Shown here in pieces: positions 1-9,155 of a DNA stretch of 64,000 bases. The translations under genes and the position numbers were made by a program. The first letter of the stretch is position 1. Every line of letters begins with the position of its first letter. This DNA comes from Pseudenterobacter timonensis (GTDB lineage Bacteria; Pseudomonadota; Gammaproteobacteria; Enterobacterales; Enterobacteriaceae). The notes under the pieces were generated by a model. It was given only the letters and a program-made list of their open reading frames with translations. It searched no databases and was not told the DNA's origin. Location: positions 620,001 through 684,000 of the forward strand of contig NZ_FCOP01000013.1 in assembly GCF_900021175.1 (NCBI RefSeq). Reading direction: 5' to 3'.

Positions 1-1472
1 ATCGTTTTCAGCTTCGCCTGCCACTGCGGGCTGGCCACTTTGTCTTTAAAGACTTTTTCCATCAGGTGCAGCATGATTGGCGCGGCGGTCGAGGCTCCCG
101 GCGAGGCGCCAAGCAACGCGGCAACCGTCCCTTCCTGGTCGCTGACCACTTCGGTCCCCAGACGCAGCACGCCCCCTTTATCCGCATCGCGCTTAATGAT
201 CTGCACGCGCTGGCCCGCCTGCCACAGACGCCAGTCCGCTTTCTTCGCCTGCGGATAGTACTCCTTCAGCGCTTCAAAGCGTTCGTCATCGGAGAGCATC
301 ACCTGGCTAATCAGGTATTTCACCAGATCGAAGTTATCCAGCCCGACGTCCACCATCGGCATGACGTTAGAGGTGGTGGTAGAGCTCAGCAGATCCCACA
401 GCGAACCGTTTTTCAAAAATTTGGTGGAGAAGGTGGCGAACGGCCCAAACAGCACGACGCGCTTGCCGTCCAGCATGCGGGTATCGATATGCGGAACTGA
501 CATCGGCGGCGCGCCGACCGAGGCCTGACCGTAAACCTTCGCCAGGTGGCGGTTCACCACCTCCGGGTTTTCAGAGACAAGGAACTGGCCGCCCACCGGG
601 AAACCGGCATAGTTCTCCGCTTCGGGAATACCGGTCTCCTGCAGCAGCTTCAGCGCGGCGCCACCCGCGCCGATAAAGACAAATTTCGCCCTGATAACGC
701 GCTCCGCCTCATGATTTTTCAGGTCGGCGACGGTGACGCTCCAGCTCTTGTCGGCGTTACGTCTGAACCCGCGCACTTCGGTATTGAGCTGCAGGGCAAA
801 GTTCTGCTTCTTCTGCAGGGAGGCCACCAGCTGGCGGGTGATTTCGCCGTAGTTGACGTCAGTGCCGATTTCAGTACGGGTGGCAGCCACCTTCTGGTTC
901 GGATCGCGCCCTTCCATTACCAGCGGCGCCCACTCTTTGATCTGAGCGTGATCTTCAGAATACTTCATGCCGCGGAACAGCGTGCTCTGCTGCAACGCCG
1001 CGTAACGCGCGCGCAGGAAATTAACGTTCTGCTCCCCCCAGACAAAACTCATGTGCGGTACGGTATTGATAAAAGTGTGCGGATCGTGCAGGACGCCGCT
1101 ATTAACCTGGTGCGACCAGAACTGACGGGAGATCTGGAATGCTTCGTTAATTTCCACCGCCTTTTCGATACTGATGGAACCGTCCTTCTGCTGCGGGGTG
1201 TAGTTCAATTCCATCAGCGCCGAATGGCCGGTGCCGGCATTGTTCCAGCCGTTAGAGCTTTCCTGAGCCACGCCATCAAGACGCTCGACCATGGTCATGG
1301 ACCAGTCCGGCTGGAGCTCCTGCAGATAGGTCCCCAGCGTGGCGCTCATAATACCGCCGCCAATTAAAAGGACATCCGTCTCCTGCTCTTTTGGCGCGTC
1401 GGCGCGGGTCGTCATGGAGACGAGACTCAGCCCCACGGCCATGGAAAAGAGCATGGCAGTCGTTTTTTTCAT
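1..1472 (-). CDS. mqo: Malate:quinone oxidoreductase, 3' end outside window
   Basis: Membrane-associated FAD enzyme that oxidises malate to oxaloacetate and passes electrons to quinone, a citric-acid-cycle bypass of NAD malate dehydrogenase. About 490 of the roughly 548 residues of the family are present; the C-terminal ~55 residues lie beyond base 1. The N-terminus has a signal-like hydrophobic stretch (residues 1-24) followed by the FAD-binding segment [18 protein letters not shown] near residues 33-50. Two ATGs are adjacent (1475 and 1472); 1472 is preferred because the TAAGG ribosome-binding site is then 7 bases away and the protein starts [15 protein letters not shown], like E. coli Mqo. 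Truncation is only the window edge. Identification is by recalled alignment to E. coli Mqo. Confidence 0.95.
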   Translation of the reverse strand, partial: MKKTTAMLFSMAVGLSLVSMTTRADAPKEQETDVLLIGGGIMSATLGTYLQELQPDWSMTMVERLDGVAQESSNGWNNAGTGHSALMELNYTPQQKDGSISIEKAVEINEAFQISRQFWSHQVNSGVLHDPHTFINTVPHMSFVWGEQNVNFLRARYAALQQSTLFRGMKYSEDHAQIKEWAPLVMEGRDPNQKVAATRTEIGTDVNYGEITRQLVASLQKKQNFALQLNTEVRGFRRNADKSWSVTVADLKNHEAERVIRAKFVFIGAGGAALKLLQETGIPEAENYAGFPVGGQFLVSENPEVVNRHLAKVYGQASVGAPPMSVPHIDTRMLDGKRVVLFGPFATFSTKFLKNGSLWDLLSSTTTSNVMPMVDVGLDNFDLVKYLISQVMLSDDERFEALKEYYPQAKKADWRLWQAGQRVQIIKRDADKGGVLRLGTEVVSDQEGTVAALLGASPGASTAAPIMLHLMEKVFKDKVASPQWQAKLKT

Positions 1473-1714
1473 CATATTGCCTTACCTGTAATGGTGCTTT
1501 TTGCGTGGAAATTGCAGGCCACATTCGCTGCGGGGAGGACGGTAGCAACTTTTAAAGGGGGTTTAAAGGTTACGAAATTATTGTAATTGTGAAATTTAAT
1601 GATTGATTGTTTGTAAGGGAATTACATTCTCAACTGGAAATGCGCCGTTTTCCTGGGTACTATGCTGCACTTTGTGATCGCGCGCACGGAAGCTTGCCCT
1701 AACCTGCGAATTGT

Positions 1715-2983
1715 ATGTCATTACCCCACACCTCTTCCCTGACGCCCGCTGATGGCCGCGTCATGAGCGTTTTGCGCTCGCCCAAACTTTTTATGCGTGA
1801 AACGCTGGCCGGTGTGATTACCGCTCTGGCGCTGATCCCGGAAGTGATCTCCTTCTCCGTTGTGGCGGGAGTTGACCCGAAGGTCAGCCTGATCGCCTCG
1901 GTGGTGCTCTGTCTGGCCATGTCGTTGCTTGGCGGACGTCCGGCGATGGTCACCGCCGCCGCGGGCTCCGTGGCGCTGGTTATCGGGCCGATGGTGGCCC
2001 AGCACGGCGTGCAGTACATCTTACCGGCGGTAATACTGGCGGGGATCATTCAGATCCTGTTTGGCGTGCTCGGTATGGCGCGGCTGATGCGCTTTATCCC
2101 GCAGTCGGTAATGACCGGCTTCGTCAACGCGCTGGGCATCCTGATTTTCTTTGCCCAGGTGCCGCACTTCTGGAGCAAAAGTCCGCTGATTGTCGGCCTC
2201 TTTGTGCTGACCATTCTGATCGTGCTCTGGGCGCCGCGCTACATTAAGAGCGTCCCCTCCCCGCTGATCGCCATTGTGCTGCTGACGCTTTTTACCGTCA
2301 CCAGCGGGCAGATCCTGCCGACCGTAGGCGACGAAGGCTCCATGAGCGGCGGTCTGCCGGGGCTGACGCAGCTGCTGGTGCCGCTTAATCTCCAGACCCT
2401 GAGCATCATCTGGCCCTGCGCGTTAAGTATCGCCTTTGTCGGCCTGATGGAGTCACTGCTGACCGCCAAGCTGGTGGATGAACTGACCGTCACCCCTTCC
2501 AGCAAACGCCGCGAGAGCATCGGACTGGGCGTGGCGAATATCATGTCCGGCTTTTACGGCGGGATCGCGGGCTGCGCCATGATTGGCCAGACCATTGTCA
2601 ACGTGGAGATGGGCAAAGGGCGCAGCCGCGTCTCGACCTTTGCCGCCGGGATCGTGTTGCTGGTGCTGGTTACCGCGCTCAGCGAAGTCATGGCAAAAAT
2701 CCCGATGGCGGTGCTGGCGGGTATTATGGCGATTGTCGCCATAAAGACCTTCAGCTGGCACAGCGTTCAGCCCGCAACTCTCAAAGCGGCGCCGGTGACC
2801 GAAACGCTGGTGATGCTGGTGACCGTGGCGGCCACCGTCTACACCGGCAACCTGGCGCTCGGCGTACTGGGTGGACTCGTGGTGATGGCGCTCGTCCCTG
2901 CCCGCCTGCGACGCAAAGCGGCCCTCAAAGCAGAAAAATCGTCGCCAGTCCAAAAAAAAAAAAGAAACCGCCGGTATCGGTAA
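1715..2983 (+). CDS. SulP-family inorganic anion transporter lacking a STAS domain
   Basis: Predicted inner-membrane anion permease (SLC26/SulP family; sulfate, bicarbonate or related anion, substrate unknown). The 422 residues hold the usual succession of hydrophobic helices, with the family-typical early segment ALALIPEVISFSVVAGVDP (about residues 38-56), GGRPAMVTAAAGSVAL (about 73-88) and a late GCAMIGQTIVNV. Most SulP proteins continue into a cytoplasmic STAS domain; here the protein stops soon after the last helix with a basic tail KKKRNRRYR. That tail is encoded by a run of 12 A (2952-2963) lying inside the 3' end of convergent mgtE, and the two coding regions overlap by 59 bases. Family assignment is firm; substrate and whether loss of STAS is ancestral are not known. 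Confidence 0.85.
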   Translation: MSLPHTSSLTPADGRVMSVLRSPKLFMRETLAGVITALALIPEVISFSVVAGVDPKVSLIASVVLCLAMSLLGGRPAMVTAAAGSVALVIGPMVAQHGVQYILPAVILAGIIQILFGVLGMARLMRFIPQSVMTGFVNALGILIFFAQVPHFWSKSPLIVGLFVLTILIVLWAPRYIKSVPSPLIAIVLLTLFTVTSGQILPTVGDEGSMSGGLPGLTQLLVPLNLQTLSIIWPCALSIAFVGLMESLLTAKLVDELTVTPSSKRRESIGLGVANIMSGFYGGIAGCAMIGQTIVNVEMGKGRSRVSTFAAGIVLLVLVTALSEVMAKIPMAVLAGIMAIVAIKTFSWHSVQPATLKAAPVTETLVMLVTVAATVYTGNLALGVLGGLVVMALVPARLRRKAALKAEKSSPVQKKKRNRRYR

Positions 2984-4358
2984 TGGCGGTAATCATCACG
3001 CTCGACCCCACGGCGGGGTCGCGCCCCAGGCGGGTCATGACCATCGGGATAATGACTCCCATTATGGCTGCCACCAGCAGATTGAGCACCATCGCCAGGG
3101 TCATCACGCCTCCCAGCGCCATGTCGTCATACAGCCACCAGGTGATCCCGCCCATTATCCCGCCCCAGACCAGGCCATTGATTAACGCCACGCCCATTTC
3201 TCGCAGGATCAGAAAGGTGAAGTTGCCGGGCTGGATCTGCTGCAGCGCCAGCGCGCGTACAATCATGGTAATGGTCTGATTGCCCGTGTTGCCGCCAATG
3301 CCCGCCACAATCGGCATCAGCGACGCCAGCGCCACCAGCTGGGAAATGGTCTGCTCGAAGCCGTCGATCACGCGGGAGGCGATAAAGGCGGTGCAAAGGT
3401 TAATGGCCAGCCACGCCCAGCGGCTCTTTACCGCCCGTCTGACCGGAGCATAGACATCTTCTTCAGCGCTGAGGCCGCCCATCGCGCGCATATCGTTGCC
3501 GGTCTCTTCATAGACCACATCCACAATCTCGTCGATGGTAATGCGTCCCATCAGCTTGCCCGCCGCATCCACCACCGGGGCGCTGATCAGGTTGTCACGT
3601 TCAAAGGTACGGGCCGCTTTTTCCGCGTCATCTTCCGGGGAGAAGGTCATCGGATCGGCCTCCATCACCTCGCTCACCCGTATCTGCCCCCCATTCACCA
3701 GGATGGTTTGCAGCGTCAACTCACCCAGCAGGGTTTTATCCCGCGAGGTGACAAAGAGCTTGTCGGTGTTCTGCGGCATGTTGCCCAGCCGGCGCAGGTA
3801 GCGCTGCACGGCGGCCAGCGTGACGTCGGAGCGGATCGTCACCACCCCGAACTCCATGATCGCCCCGACGCTGTTCTTTTCATAATTCATCACCTGCCGC
3901 ACGCGGGCGCGCTCTCCGGCAGGCAGCGAGGCGAGCAGGCGGCCGGTAAGGTTACGCGGCAGATGTTGTACCAGATAGATCCGGTCGTCGATATCGAGCG
4001 TCTGCAGGGCATCCAGGATCGCCTGGTCGCTCATCTCGTCGATCAGATCGTCCCAGACGTTTTCCGAGGCCTCCAGCAGTACCTGTCCGCGCTCATGATC
4101 CTGCACTAGCCGCCACAGCGCGTGACGCTCTTCGGAAGGCAGGGCTTCCAGCGTATCCGCCAGATCGGGCGGCGGCAGATGGGCCACCAGCGCCCCTACC
4201 TCAGCAATATCGTCGGCCAGCGTGCCGACATCATATTGCTCAGCCAGGGTGAGCTTACCCAGCAGCGTGGAGGTGACTGCCTTATCGGTGGTGAGCAGCC
4301 AGATGAGACGGGCACGCTCCTGGTCGCGTAGCCTGGCGCTGTTTTTCCTGATGTGCAT
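2925..4358 (-). CDS. mgtE: Magnesium transporter MgtE
   Basis: Inner-membrane Mg2+ channel/transporter of the MgtE (SLC41-like) family. The 477 residues show the canonical order: a helical MgtE_N domain (about 35-155), a CBS-domain pair (about 160-285) that senses cytosolic Mg2+, a connecting helix, and a C-terminal membrane domain (about 315-477). The conserved pore segment MPIVAGIGGNTGNQT is at 348-362, and the last helix carries DPAVGSSVMITAITDTGG followed by five Phe. That Phe run is encoded by TTC plus 12 T, a homopolymer shared with the convergent SulP gene. The gene is monocistronic on this strand, with yojI downstream (lower strand) in the other direction of the same strand. E. coli K-12 lacks this gene at this site, so it belongs to the genus-specific additions here. 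Confidence 0.93.
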   Translation of the reverse strand: MHIRKNSARLRDQERARLIWLLTTDKAVTSTLLGKLTLAEQYDVGTLADDIAEVGALVAHLPPPDLADTLEALPSEERHALWRLVQDHERGQVLLEASENVWDDLIDEMSDQAILDALQTLDIDDRIYLVQHLPRNLTGRLLASLPAGERARVRQVMNYEKNSVGAIMEFGVVTIRSDVTLAAVQRYLRRLGNMPQNTDKLFVTSRDKTLLGELTLQTILVNGGQIRVSEVMEADPMTFSPEDDAEKAARTFERDNLISAPVVDAAGKLMGRITIDEIVDVVYEETGNDMRAMGGLSAEEDVYAPVRRAVKSRWAWLAINLCTAFIASRVIDGFEQTISQLVALASLMPIVAGIGGNTGNQTITMIVRALALQQIQPGNFTFLILREMGVALINGLVWGGIMGGITWWLYDDMALGGVMTLAMVLNLLVAAIMGVIIPMVMTRLGRDPAVGSSVMITAITDTGGFFFFFGLATIFLL

Positions 4359-4456
4359 ATTTCATAGATCCCTGAAATGAGTTGTTATCAAGCATAGCGC
4401 GGGGAAACGTAATTGATACTAAACGGCGGGCGGGAGTGGTCAGAAAAGCGGCAAAT

Positions 4457-4478
4457 GCCGGGCGACGCTGCGCCCGGC
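4457..4478. repeat. REP-like palindrome downstream of yojI
   Basis: A 22-base GC-rich imperfect palindrome (arms GCCGGGCG and CGCCCGGC) located just beyond the yojI stop codon, in the space between yojI and mgtE. Its sequence resembles the Enterobacteriaceae REP/PU unit, and similar units recur at several gene ends in this window. It may stabilise or help end the yojI transcript. Confidence 0.6.
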
Positions 4479-4485
4479 GTGCAAT

Positions 4486-6129
4486 TTACGCGGTACGCGC
4501 CACCGCATCCCGGGAGGCGGCTACGCGCTCGTCGCCGGTCAGTTCGGTAAGCTGGCCGTTACGCATCTCCAGCAGGCGATCGGCGTGAATGAAGTAGTGA
4601 TCGTCGTGGCTGATAGCAAAAATGGTTTTACCCATCTCCTGCATCAGCGGCAGAAGCACCTGGTAGAACTCGCGACGGAAATGCGGGTCCTGATCCGCGG
4701 CCCACTCATCCAGCAGGATAATGTCGCGCTCCTCCGCCAGTGCCAGCAGCAGCGCCACCCTCTTCTTCTGCCCTTTTGAGAGCTTCAGATTGAGGATGCG
4801 GCCATCCTTAAGCTCCAGTTTGTCGGACATCTTCAGACGCGCAAGCCAGGTCGCCACCAGCTGCGGATCCGCCTGCTCTCCCTGCGCCCCCAGAAGCTGC
4901 TCAAAGAGCCAGACGTCGGTAAAGACGGCGGAAAAGAGCTGGCGGTAATCTTCCGGTTTTTCCGTCGACATTGGCCGACCGTCGAGCAGAATTTCCCCCG
5001 ACAGCGGCTGGTAAAGCCCGGTCAGCAGCATCGCCAGGGTCGATTTCCCGCTGCCGTTGCCGCCAATCAGGAACAGCAGTTCGCCGCGCTGAAGGGTAAG
5101 GTTAATCGGCCCCACGGCAAAATTATTGTCCTGATAACGGAAGGTGACGTTACGCATCTCCAGGCGCTGCCACTCCGGGAAGCGCTGCGGTCGCGGGAAC
5201 TCAGCCCGATAGGGTGCCAGCGCGAATTTGTTCAGCTTGTTAAAGGCCACCTGGGCGCTGAGCAGCGTAGGCAGCGCCCCTACCGCAGAGAGCAGCGGCG
5301 TGCGCAGGAAGAGCAGCGTCAGGGAGTAGGTCGCCGCCACGTTGGTATCGGCCCAGCCGAGGCTGTTGGCCATCCAGAAGACCAGGCCAATCGCCCCCAG
5401 CATCATAATGTTCGACCAGTTCACCGCGCTCAGGTGGAAGGTGTCGGCGCGAATGATATGGTGGCGATACTCCCGGGCGTCGGGAATGTAGAGGTTATTG
5501 AAGAGATGCTCGGCGCGCTCACGGTTAAGCGTCAGCTCCTTACGCCCTTCCAGCACCGTCTGGTAGTCGTTGTAGAGCTTATCTTCGGTTTCACGCAGCA
5601 CCGCCATATGTTTGTATACCCGCGCCACCAGCAGATAACCGCCCCAGATGGTTACGACGATCCAGAGGGTAGTCACCGCCAGCATTTTGCTGGAGAGCCA
5701 GGCGAGATAGGCCGCCGAACCGAAGGTCAGGATAATGCCCTGCACCAGCTCCGGTAGTCGCACAAATGCGATGGTTATGGCCCGCACATCGCTGGTCAGC
5801 CCCGCCAGCAGGGAGGCGCTGCCGAGCTGTTCGATGCGTTCGACCTGGGTGTCGAGAATACGTTTAATAAATTCGCTGCGCAGGCGGTAAACAAAGTGAT
5901 GCCCCAGCGCGGTCAGCGCCAGCTGCGAGCCAAGCGTCACCGCCATCAGCAACAGTAGCAGGCCGAGAAACTCCGGCAGCACCGCAAGGGAGGTGTCCAC
6001 CATCTCGATTAAACGCACGTTAATAAAGGCGATAAGGCCAATGCCCAGCGCGGCGCTGACAAGGCTGAGCGCCATCACGCCGATAAACGGCCAGCGGTAC
6101 TGCCGCCAGACAAGAAGAAGTAGCTGCAT
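4486..6129 (-). CDS. yojI: ABC exporter YojI, fused permease and ATPase
   Basis: Half-size ABC exporter, membrane domain then ATPase in one chain; in E. coli YojI exports the antibacterial peptide microcin J25 together with TolC. The 547 residues match E. coli YojI in length. Six hydrophobic helices occupy roughly residues 1-290. The nucleotide-binding domain shows Walker [10 protein letters not shown] (356-364), the unusual signature LSKGQKKR, Walker [15 protein letters not shown] and the H-loop [12 protein letters not shown] 18 bases upstream is in frame, but ATG at 6129 gives the E. coli N-terminus [15 protein letters not shown], so that start is used. It lies 76 bases downstream of alkB on the same strand and may be read from the ada promoter. 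Confidence 0.95.
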   Translation of the reverse strand: MQLLLLVWRQYRWPFIGVMALSLVSAALGIGLIAFINVRLIEMVDTSLAVLPEFLGLLLLLMAVTLGSQLALTALGHHFVYRLRSEFIKRILDTQVERIEQLGSASLLAGLTSDVRAITIAFVRLPELVQGIILTFGSAAYLAWLSSKMLAVTTLWIVVTIWGGYLLVARVYKHMAVLRETEDKLYNDYQTVLEGRKELTLNRERAEHLFNNLYIPDAREYRHHIIRADTFHLSAVNWSNIMMLGAIGLVFWMANSLGWADTNVAATYSLTLLFLRTPLLSAVGALPTLLSAQVAFNKLNKFALAPYRAEFPRPQRFPEWQRLEMRNVTFRYQDNNFAVGPINLTLQRGELLFLIGGNGSGKSTLAMLLTGLYQPLSGEILLDGRPMSTEKPEDYRQLFSAVFTDVWLFEQLLGAQGEQADPQLVATWLARLKMSDKLELKDGRILNLKLSKGQKKRVALLLALAEERDIILLDEWAADQDPHFRREFYQVLLPLMQEMGKTIFAISHDDHYFIHADRLLEMRNGQLTELTGDERVAASRDAVARTA

Positions 6130-6205
6130 GCAGAGCAATCCAGACAAGAAAAAACAGCCAGCAGTTTAAACTGCCCGCCGCTCACATCAAGAATAATTCT
6201 TATTT

Positions 6206-6856
6206 TTATTCGTTATACGAGGCCTGCCGGAAGGTGAGGTTATACCGATACTCTCCGGTCAGAGGATGATCGCCCGGCTTAAGGGGCTGGATGCCATGAT
6301 AAAAGAGCCGCGACTCCCCGCCCCAGACCACAACGTCGCCATGTTCGAGCAGCAGGCGTTTCAGCGGATCGTTGCGGCGCAGGCCGCCAAACTGAAACAC
6401 CGCAGGCAGCCCCAGCGAAACGGAGACGATGGGCGCGCGCAGGTCCGGCTCATCTTTATCCTGATGCAGCGAAAGCTTCGCCCCCGGCGCGTAACGGTTG
6501 ATCAGACAGGCGTCGGGACGGAAATCGGGATAACCTGCCGCCACGGCCGCCTCGTGGCAAAGCGCGGTAAACGCCTCGGGCATCGGCGGCCAGGGCTGGC
6601 TGCTGAGAGGATCGACCGGCGAGTAGAGATAGCCTCGCGCATTGGTCGCCCAGCCCAGCTCGCCACAGTTGGTCATGGCGACCGACATGGTATAACCGCC
6701 CGGGGTTACCATATGGCGAAACGGCGCGACGGTCGCGACCTGCGCGATCCCCGCCATCAGAGCGGGCGCGCGAGCCAGCGCGAAGCGGCGCAGAATGGTC
6801 GCGCCGGGGGCGAGCGGCTCATGCCAGGGTTCAGCATCGGCAAACAGATCGAGCAT
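6206..6856 (-). CDS. alkB: Alpha-ketoglutarate-dependent DNA demethylase AlkB
   Basis: Fe(II)/2-oxoglutarate dioxygenase that oxidatively removes methyl groups from N1-methyladenine and N3-methylcytosine in DNA and RNA. Length is 216 residues, identical to E. coli AlkB, and every catalytic position keeps its E. coli number: the iron ligands H131, D133 (in LHQDKD) and H187, and the 2-oxoglutarate-binding R204 and R210. The stretch MVTPGGYTMSVAMTNCG (49-65), which shapes the nucleotide pocket, is conserved. The start codon overlaps the ada stop (ATGA), so it is translationally coupled to ada and part of the adaptive response operon. No sign of damage. Confidence 0.97.
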   Translation of the reverse strand: MLDLFADAEPWHEPLAPGATILRRFALARAPALMAGIAQVATVAPFRHMVTPGGYTMSVAMTNCGELGWATNARGYLYSPVDPLSSQPWPPMPEAFTALCHEAAVAAGYPDFRPDACLINRYAPGAKLSLHQDKDEPDLRAPIVSVSLGLPAVFQFGGLRRNDPLKRLLLEHGDVVVWGGESRLFYHGIQPLKPGDHPLTGEYRYNLTFRQASYNE

Positions 6857-7917
6857 TACTCCTCCTCGGTTAACTCGCGCCGCAGCAGTAGCGCCTTGCG
6901 GGCAGCTCCCCAGCGGTAGCCGCCGGGGGCGCCGTCGCTGCGTACCACGCGGTGACAGGGGATAATAATCGCCAGCCGGTTGGCGGCGCAGGCCGCCGCT
7001 ACGGCCCGCACGGCCCGGGGTCTCCCCACCGCCTGCGCCACCTGCTGATAGCTGGCGGTTTCGCCGCGGGGGATGTTGCGCAGCGCCTGCCAGACCTGCT
7101 GCTGGAAGGCGGTGCCGCGAATATCAAGCGGCAGCGCCAGAGGGGCGCCGGTGCGATCGAGGCGGGCAATCGCCTCGCGGATCTGCCCGGCGGGCTCTCC
7201 CTGCAGCGCCCGGAGCTCGGCGCGGGGAAAAAGCCGCTGCAGCTCCTGCGTCAGGGCGCGATCGTCATCCCCCAGCAGAATAGCGCAGACCCCGCGCTCG
7301 CTCTGCGCCACCAGATAGCGGCCCAGCGAGCCGTCGCCGGTCGCGTAATCTATTCTTAGCGCCTCGCCGCCGTTGCGGTACTGCGTGGCGGTCATACCCA
7401 GCGCGTCATTGGCCTTGCGATAGTAGCTGCTGCTGTCCGGGAAGCCGGCCGCCAGCACCGAATCGGTTACCGCCGCCCCCTGCTCCAGCGCCTGGCGCAG
7501 CCGTTTCGCCCGCGCCGCCTGCTGCCAGGCTTTAGGGGTCATGCCGGTTGCGCCCTTAAAGAGACGATGAAAATGGTAAGGGCTGGTGGCCATCTCGCTG
7601 GCCAGCGCCGCAAGCGTCATATCGGGCTGCTCTTCCAGCAGACGGCAGGCTTTTTCAATTTGCGCCATCCGGTGCGCCTGCGGCGCCTCCCGGTCGGGCA
7701 CACAGCGTTTACAGGGACGATACCCCGCCCGCTGCGCTTCCCGGGCATCCGCGTAAAAGCAGACATTTTCGCGCCGCGCCTGGCGGGCGCGGCAGGAGGG
7801 ACGGCAGAAAATGCCGGTGGTGCGTACGGCGAAGACAAACTGGCCGTCAGCAGCGGGGTCGCGGGCCAGCACGGCCTGCCAGCGATCCGCATCGGTAAGC
7901 GTCAGGTTTTTCATCAT
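6856..7917 (-). CDS. ada: Bifunctional DNA methyltransferase / regulator Ada
   Basis: Suicide methyl acceptor and transcription activator of the adaptive response to alkylation. The N-terminal domain has the zinc cysteines C38, C42, C69 and C72 (C38 takes methyl from phosphotriesters), followed by an AraC-type helix-turn-helix (about 85-180) and the C-terminal O6-methylguanine transferase domain with the active site IPCHRVV. Numbering matches E. coli exactly when the first of two ATGs (7917) is used; GAGGAG lies just upstream. An in-frame start 60 bases further up would add residues with no counterpart. The gene is followed by alkB with a 1-base overlap, and an Ada-box-like operator lies upstream at 7979-7992, implying autoregulation as in E. 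coli. Confidence 0.96.
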   Translation of the reverse strand: MMKNLTLTDADRWQAVLARDPAADGQFVFAVRTTGIFCRPSCRARQARRENVCFYADAREAQRAGYRPCKRCVPDREAPQAHRMAQIEKACRLLEEQPDMTLAALASEMATSPYHFHRLFKGATGMTPKAWQQAARAKRLRQALEQGAAVTDSVLAAGFPDSSSYYRKANDALGMTATQYRNGGEALRIDYATGDGSLGRYLVAQSERGVCAILLGDDDRALTQELQRLFPRAELRALQGEPAGQIREAIARLDRTGAPLALPLDIRGTAFQQQVWQALRNIPRGETASYQQVAQAVGRPRAVRAVAAACAANRLAIIIPCHRVVRSDGAPGGYRWGAARKALLLRRELTEEE

Positions 7918-7978
7918 GGACTCCTCTTTCAAGCATACCCATAACCTGCCCGATCGCCAGCCGGGATGAACCCGCAAC

Positions 7979-7992
7979 CTTGCTTTTTAATT
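7979..7992 (-). promoter_or_regulatory. Candidate Ada box upstream of ada
   Basis: On the minus strand this reads AATTAAAAAGCAAG, 12 of 14 identical to the E. coli ada operator AATTAAAGCGCAAG as I recall it, with the AAT and GCAA half-sites kept. It lies 62 bases before the ada start, and the bases between also align with the E. coli promoter (for example CGGGCAGG). It straddles the stop codon of apbE, so the operator is partly coding. Methylated Ada is expected to bind here. Confidence 0.65.
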
Positions 7993-9042
7993 TCGACCGC
8001 TCACCAGAAAGCTGTCGAACTGCGGCGAGGTCCAGGTTTTAAAGCCCTCCCCCTCTTTCACAATCATATAGACCGCCAGCCCCTCCTGACGCACCACCTC
8101 TTTGGCCTTTTCCGGCCCCAGCACCATCAGCCCGGTATCCCAGGCGTCGGCCTCCAGCGCCGTAGGCGCAATCACCGTGACCGAGACCAGGTTATGCTCG
8201 ATCGGCCGGCCGGTTTGCGGGTCGATAACGTGGGAGAGGCGTTTGCCATCCAGCTCATAGTAGTTGCGATAGCTGCCGGAGGTGCTGATGCCGTGGCCAT
8301 TAATATCGACGATGGCCTGCACCGCGTTTTGCGTGTCGGTGGGCTTCTGAATGGCCACGCGCCAGGGTGTATCGCTGGCGTTCATCCCGCGGCTCACCAG
8401 CGCCCCGCCCACGGAGACCAGGTAGCGGGCAATCCCCTCCTGGGTCATCAGCGCCGCGAGATGATCCGCCGCGTAGCCTTCACCGACGGTGGAGAGATCG
8501 ACAAAGAGATCGGGAATATCTTTCTGCAGATACTGCTGACCATACTGGTTAATGACCGTCAGATGCTGCAGACCGGTACGGGCGCGGGCATTGTCAATCT
8601 GCGCCTGATCGGGTGTGGTCACGGGCTGCTTGTCCGGGCCAAAGCCCCACAGGTTGACCAAAGGCCCGACGGTAACATCCATCGCGCCATTCGTCTTGTA
8701 GCCCACATGCAGCGCTTCGGTCACGATATCGGCCATCGCTTCACTTACCGGCCAGGGCGATGTGCTGTTCGAGAGGTTAAAGCGCATCAGCGCAGAGTCG
8801 TTTTTATAGGTAGAAAGCAGCCGGTCGTCGGCATCCAGCTGATTCTGGATCTTGCCGCGCAGCTCCCCGGCGCGCGCGCTGTCAATGCCGATGACGCTGA
8901 CGCGCCAGAAGGTGCCCATGGTTTTGCCTTCCAGCACCGTAGCCGCAGGCGCGGTCTGCGTTGCAGCCGGAGTGGAGGTATCGCATGCCGTCAGAAACAA
9001 GAGTGCAGCCAGAAAGCTGGCCCGTAAAGAAATCATATCCAT
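7987..9042 (-). CDS. apbE: FAD:protein FMN transferase ApbE, lipoprotein
   Basis: Periplasmic lipoprotein that covalently attaches FMN to threonine of redox proteins such as NqrB/RnfG-type subunits, using FAD and Mg2+. Length is 351 residues, as in E. coli. The N-terminus is a lipoprotein signal with lipobox LTAC (cleavage before Cys19). Conserved ApbE segments are VLEGKTMGTFWRVSV, the DGAMDVTVGPLVNLWGFG-type region, LSTVGEGYAADHLA, HGISTSGSYRNYYELDGKR (flavin/metal site) and SHVIDPQTGRPIEH. GAGG sits 10 bases before the ATG. It is separated from ompC by 113 bases containing the ompC terminator, and its stop codon overlaps the ada operator. Confidence 0.95.
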   Translation of the reverse strand: MDMISLRASFLAALLFLTACDTSTPAATQTAPAATVLEGKTMGTFWRVSVIGIDSARAGELRGKIQNQLDADDRLLSTYKNDSALMRFNLSNSTSPWPVSEAMADIVTEALHVGYKTNGAMDVTVGPLVNLWGFGPDKQPVTTPDQAQIDNARARTGLQHLTVINQYGQQYLQKDIPDLFVDLSTVGEGYAADHLAALMTQEGIARYLVSVGGALVSRGMNASDTPWRVAIQKPTDTQNAVQAIVDINGHGISTSGSYRNYYELDGKRLSHVIDPQTGRPIEHNLVSVTVIAPTALEADAWDTGLMVLGPEKAKEVVRQEGLAVYMIVKEGEGFKTWTSPQFDSFLVSGRN

Positions 9043-9111
9043 TCGTTATTATCCTCATGCCAGGGCGGCAAGAGTACACGTAAATCGCGTTGCGGTTAAG
9101 CGCTAAAAAGG

Positions 9112-9138
9112 GAGTAAAAAAGGGGCCGAATGGCCCCT
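9112..9138 (-). terminator. Intrinsic terminator of ompC
   Basis: On the minus strand a GC-rich hairpin with arms AGGGGCC and GGCCCCT (9121-9138) is followed at once by a T run (complement of A 9116-9121). It starts about 18 bases past the ompC stop codon, the expected place for a strong porin terminator. Confidence 0.9.
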
Positions 9139-9155
9139 GAGAAAAGCGTTTTCGC

